Origin: Methyloprofundus sp.
Lineage (GTDB): Bacteria > Pseudomonadota > Gammaproteobacteria > Methylococcales > Methylomonadaceae
Reading direction: 5' to 3'
Assembly (NCBI GenBank): GCA_013138555.1
Contig: WTCN01000323.1
Span: 1 to 8,430, forward strand
Length of the DNA stretch: 8,430 nt
Shown: in pieces, positions 5,806-8,430 of the stretch
Numbering within the stretch: the stretch's first letter is position 1
How the letters are laid out: every line of letters begins with the position of its first letter
Notes under the pieces: model-generated
Seen by the model: the letters and a program-made list of their open reading frames with translations, nothing else
The model's database searches: none
What the model was told of the DNA's origin: nothing
Made by a program: the position numbers and the translations under genes

Positions 5806-7110
5806 CTAAAATGCAGTGGCCGCTGTTAACATTAACCCGCCGGTAATACCAATTGTAACCGGATTAATATTACGAGTAACTGAATCAACAGCAGTTGTTG
5901 CTAACATTTGGAGTGTAGCTAACATCTTTTTTAGCAGTTGCCTAATGATACCAGCGGTAAAATCAGCAATTTCTACCGCTTTAATCCCAGCCCAAATTGC
6001 CGCATATTTCAAAAGTTGCCATAAAGCTTCTCCTATTTGTTTTAATTTATGTAACCCTTTATAAATAATTTCTGCTAATAAGTCTACAGCTGTCAACCCA
6101 AGAATTAAACTAGTACTGATAGCTTTTAACGCATGACTAAATAATTTGAATAGCAAAGACAGTGTGTTAACTGAAGCACGAGCAACCCACCCTGGATTCT
6201 CATTACCGCTTAATAATACACGTGACAATAACGCGCCTTCAAAATCTATTTGACTTTTTTTTCTTCTCACACCATCCCAGGTTAAGTTACCCACTGCCGC
6301 AATATATGCAGCCATATCATGGTTTGCCATACCCAGAAAATTAGGGCTCGGTAATGTCATATTATTGTTGTCACCCCGCGACGGTAATACATGCACATAG
6401 GGAAAAGGCGCAAGTAATGTTACTGGGTCCAAATCATGGGCTACTCGGTATATATTTTCTGGTTTAATTGCACCTTCTATTGCAGAATACGAACTAAACC
6501 AGCCGACACGAGGGCTTCCAAAAGTATAAAGTTTCACGTTGTTGTGGGCCTTTCCGAAATGTGCTGCAATTAAAGTAGCTACGGCACCACCTAAACTATG
6601 ACCTACACAATGAATAACATCTGCATTTTGAATGAGGCTACTGTCACGTAAAATATTAGGTAAAATACTATCAAAAGTACGTTTAAAACCACTGTGAACC
6701 ATTCCACAGTCACCAAACGAAGTACCCACTCCATTTAAATCTGTAATGATATCAGGAGCAACCATGCCACTCATTTCTGGTCGAGTCCCACGAGTTGCAA
6801 TAATCACATGCTTCCTACCGTTACCTTCGTAAGCAGCGGTATAACCAAACCCAGAAGTAACTCCAAATCCAGTCTGAGCGGAATGAACATTAGTCAAATT
6901 AGAATTTTCTAGTTTAGTCCCCTTTAGTGTTGACGTTACATCATGATAGCTTTTACCTGCCGAAGCATCTCCAAGCACCTGAGTTGAAATATTATTGAAA
7001 GACTCTACTCCGGCAGTAGGTTCTTTCTTAATCCAGTCCTTTAATGTAAAGTAACTGTTTATTGCAACACGACTTGCTTCTTGTGGTGTCAGAACGTCAT
7101 TATTAGGCAT
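5806..7110 (-). CDS. Class 3 lipase-domain protein with hydrophobic C-terminal extension
   Basis: An alpha/beta-hydrolase of the class 3 lipase family (Lipase_3), 434 residues. It is predicted to hydrolyse ester bonds of glycerides or phospholipids. The landmarks occur in family order: ATRGTR (105-110, oxyanion-hole strand), VHSGFKRTFDSILP (138-151), the nucleophile elbow VGHSLGGA with Ser172, YTFGSPRVGW (195-204), YRVAHDLDPV with probable catalytic Asp228, and ANHDMAAY with probable catalytic His264. The triad appears intact. Residues about 310-434 are not part of the lipase fold. They consist of amphipathic and hydrophobic helices (about 328-348, 366-384 and 414-433) that could associate with membranes. 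No Sec signal peptide is seen at the N-terminus (MPNNDVLTPQEASRVAIN). The ATG has AAGGGG at 7118-7123, and the gene follows the exported-protein gene by 58 bp. The architecture fits a type VI Tle-like effector, but an intracellular lipase is also possible. Confidence 0.85.
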   Translation of the reverse strand: MPNNDVLTPQEASRVAINSYFTLKDWIKKEPTAGVESFNNISTQVLGDASAGKSYHDVTSTLKGTKLENSNLTNVHSAQTGFGVTSGFGYTAAYEGNGRKHVIIATRGTRPEMSGMVAPDIITDLNGVGTSFGDCGMVHSGFKRTFDSILPNILRDSSLIQNADVIHCVGHSLGGAVATLIAAHFGKAHNNVKLYTFGSPRVGWFSSYSAIEGAIKPENIYRVAHDLDPVTLLAPFPYVHVLPSRGDNNNMTLPSPNFLGMANHDMAAYIAAVGNLTWDGVRRKKSQIDFEGALLSRVLLSGNENPGWVARASVNTLSLLFKLFSHALKAISTSLILGLTAVDLLAEIIYKGLHKLKQIGEALWQLLKYAAIWAGIKAVEIADFTAGIIRQLLKKMLATLQMLATTAVDSVTRNINPVTIGITGGLMLTAATAF

Positions 7111-7168
7111 GATAAAACCCCTTATTATTTAATTTTTGTATATCTACAAAGAATGTAGTTGCTACTCT

Positions 7169-8074
7169 CTATTTTATTAATTTTGATAAATCCAATGATA
7201 AATAGCTTCGCTTAGGCTCTTGATGGCCACGAGAGTCCATTGTTTCCAGAAATATTTTATTACCTATAACTGTCCATTGCTCAATATTACCAATATCAAT
7301 CCCGAGTTTAAGAATTTCTAAACCTCGAGGGTGCTCAGAATTAAATAACAGAAGATGGTTATAGTAGTTGTGATAAATTTCCGCAGATTCGCGCTTAGTA
7401 TCACTATAATAAAGTACCAAAACAGAATCAGCATTTAATGCTTTATACTCCATGTATTTTTCATGATTTCGAGCGTTAGAATTGATATCTGCAATGTGAA
7501 ATATACTTGTCTTATTAATATCAAAAATAAATAGAGCATACTTAGTGGTAGGGTCGTCATAACCCACAGCAATTAATACTTGATTGTTAGGTAGACAGGC
7601 AACATCAAGAATAAAGAAACTACTCCATTTATTCTGCCTAGGATGAAAGGTAGGTATATCAATTGGTAAAGTGGGCTTAAGCGTGGAGGCATCCAATGAC
7701 CAAATATCAAAACGCCCTTCCTCAGGATTGTTAATCAGTGCTAATGGATTTTTGCCAGAAAGGCCGTCAACGACAAACGCCAGTTCTGGAGTTTCCACCC
7801 TATCAGTAGCTATAAATCGCGTAGCAGATGATTTTCCCTCATAGCGCATTTTTCGACAATGTGAACGGATTGCTATATCAGGGTTAATTTGTGGAAACTG
7901 AGTTTCTTGCGTCAACTCAGCCCCCACAAGTGGGCTTATGTTCGTTGGTGCTTTATTACTTTTACTAAAAAAAGAAAACATATTAAACTCTCCACTTTGA
8001 GCTTGGTTAACAATACTTAAATTAATTCCAATGGTCATTAAAATAACGACTAACCTAACGAGTAGCTTATTCAC
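7169..8074 (-). CDS. Exported uncharacterised protein, possible partner or immunity of the lipase
   Basis: I do not recognise a named family. The 301-residue product starts with a Sec-type signal: a basic MNKLLVR, a hydrophobic core at about 7-22, and a likely cleavage near residue 27 (NQAQSG). There is no cysteine at the cleavage region, so it is probably soluble and periplasmic, not a lipoprotein. The mature part is rich in short beta strands separated by turns (ELAFVVDG, FDIWSLDA, NQVLIAVGYDD, YALFIFDIN, SVLVLYYSD, NHLLLFNSE, NKIFLETMD), suggesting a beta-propeller-like fold. Two cysteines (73 and 160) could form a disulfide. The start is GTG at 8074, supported by AGGAG at 8081-8085. It is the first gene of a probable two-gene unit with the lipase, which suggests a partner or immunity role. 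That role is inferred from context only. Confidence 0.75.
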   Translation of the reverse strand: MNKLLVRLVVILMTIGINLSIVNQAQSGEFNMFSFFSKSNKAPTNISPLVGAELTQETQFPQINPDIAIRSHCRKMRYEGKSSATRFIATDRVETPELAFVVDGLSGKNPLALINNPEEGRFDIWSLDASTLKPTLPIDIPTFHPRQNKWSSFFILDVACLPNNQVLIAVGYDDPTTKYALFIFDINKTSIFHIADINSNARNHEKYMEYKALNADSVLVLYYSDTKRESAEIYHNYYNHLLLFNSEHPRGLEILKLGIDIGNIEQWTVIGNKIFLETMDSRGHQEPKRSYLSLDLSKLIK

Positions 8075-8080
8075 TTATAA
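8075..8080 (-). other. Spacer between GTG start and its ribosome site
   Basis: The 6-nt spacer between AGGAG (8081-8085) and GTG 8074 is near optimal. This supports GTG as the true start of the exported protein, and from this start the complete signal peptide is encoded. Confidence 0.5.
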
Positions 8081-8085
8081 CTCCT
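8081..8085 (-). promoter_or_regulatory. Ribosome binding site for the GTG-started exported protein
   Basis: AGGAG on the minus strand, 6 nt before GTG 8074. It decides the start of a gene lacking an ATG at its N-terminus. Confidence 0.7.
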
Positions 8086-8129
8086 GAAAAAACATATATC
8101 ACTCTTGGGCAACGCGCTGAAAACGGGAC

Positions 8130-8138
8130 ACTATAGCA
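8130..8138 (-). promoter_or_regulatory. Candidate extended -10 promoter for the lipase module
   Basis: TGCTATAGT on the minus strand fits an extended -10 element (TGnTATAAT with one mismatch), about 55 bp before the GTG start. No good -35 is visible 16-18 bp upstream, where the sequence is AT-rich, which is tolerable for extended -10 promoters. This is the best candidate for transcribing the exported-protein and lipase genes together. Confidence 0.4.
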
Positions 8139-8180
8139 ATACTTCCAGCAATTTTATTTTCAGAGCAGCGCACTCACTTT

Positions 8181-8206
8181 CCCGTATTCCGCAGACTCCA
8201 TACGGG
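8181..8206. repeat. Stem-loop, REP-like
   Basis: CCCGTAT (8181-8187) and ATACGGG (8200-8206) form a perfect 7-bp stem with a 12-nt loop. The GC-rich arms stand out from the AT-rich surroundings, and the pattern resembles REP-type interspersed repeats. It lies upstream of the candidate promoter. Confidence 0.5.
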
Positions 8207-8253
8207 CTACACAAAGTTTCGGGTTTTATTAAATTCTGATTCCTAACTTTAGG

Positions 8254-8306
8254 ATATAGAAATAGGCTAGCTAACCTTAATTTTTTCGATTTTGTCCCGC
8301 TTTAAG
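8254..8306 (+). repeat. Dispersed repeat, right copy flanking the lipase module
   Basis: The partner of 5729-5782 in direct orientation, including the identical 19-mer (8281-8299) ending TTTTGTCCCG. Together the two copies bracket the exported-protein and lipase genes. It lies within the gene-free stretch 8075-8430, whose other contents are the promoter candidate, the stem-loop at 8181-8206 and the palindrome at 8340-8397. Confidence 0.7.
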
Positions 8307-8339
8307 CACCTCCTTACACACAAGTATTAGGTTTAATAT

Positions 8340-8397
8340 AAATCAATGAGTTACATGATTGTATTATTTTTATACAATTCTCTGTAACCCTTGATTT
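8340..8397. repeat. Long imperfect AT-rich palindrome
   Basis: Three nested perfect arms are separated by small bulges: AAATCAA/TTGATTT (8340-8346/8391-8397), GTTACA/TGTAAC (8350-8355/8383-8388) and ATTGTAT/ATACAAT (8358-8364/8372-8378), around a 7-nt T-rich loop. The total of 20 paired positions over 58 bp is well beyond a casual hairpin. It could be an operator, an end of a mobile element, or a transcript hairpin for a gene beyond the window edge. Confidence 0.6.
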
Positions 8398-8430
8398 TAC
8401 TGAATTCTTAAATTTCACCACATTTATGTA

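Noticed and set aside
5816..6064. A plus-strand 82-codon frame opposite the lipase C-terminus.
   Set aside because: Antisense shadow of the hydrophobic helical region, with no ribosome site or family resemblance.
7169..8074. The exported protein as a lipase-specific foldase (Lif).
   Set aside because: Lif chaperones are mostly helical, membrane-anchored and serve secreted class I lipases. This protein is beta-rich with a cleavable signal, and its lipase neighbour is a signal-less class 3 type.

Overview
The window looks like the chromosome of a moderately AT-rich gammaproteobacterium. It holds an rnr-rlmB pair in the gammaproteobacterial order, plus a DUF502 membrane protein and a PqiA-type membrane protein. 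The gaps between genes are full of short palindromic and dispersed repeats, including CGTCATTCCCG-type and GTAGGGTGGGCA-type sequences. Repeats like these are common in methanotrophic and some other environmental or host-associated gammaproteobacteria. The genus cannot be fixed by eye, and a methanotroph-like (Methylococcales) origin is only a weak inference.

Layout. At the left, a DUF502 membrane protein (30-626, +) converges on a block that is otherwise entirely on the minus strand. The gap between them (627-837) holds a nested inverted repeat (637-761) and a second partial copy of its end motif (790-806). Next comes a tight minus-strand operon, read from right to left: rnr (RNase R, 4632-2305), rlmB (23S rRNA Gm2251 methyltransferase, 2308-1565, overlapping rnr by 4 bp) and an uncharacterised conserved-looking protein (1563-838, starting 1 bp after the rlmB stop). 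Both downstream genes have Shine-Dalgarno sequences inside the preceding gene, so translational coupling is likely. Upstream of rnr is a 199-bp gap with a perfect 10-bp stem-loop and a candidate -10 box, and beyond it a single-domain PqiA-like membrane protein (5434-4832).

The right part, from about 5760 to 8306, looks accessory. It contains a signal-less class 3 lipase with an intact Ser-Asp-His triad and a hydrophobic C-terminal extension (7110-5806). Upstream and probably co-transcribed is an exported, uncharacterised protein (8074-7169). The two genes lie between two direct copies of a ~53-bp dispersed repeat (5729-5782 and 8254-8306). The simplest hypothesis is a small lipase-toxin/periplasmic-immunity module of the type VI secretion Tle kind, or another lipase-partner cassette, inserted between repeats. 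This is inference: no secretion gene is visible in the window.

Housekeeping RNA metabolism (RNase R degrades structured RNA, RlmB modifies 23S rRNA) dominates the centre. The repeats and the lipase module are the parts worth a second look. No tRNA, rRNA, CRISPR array, transposase or integrase was seen.
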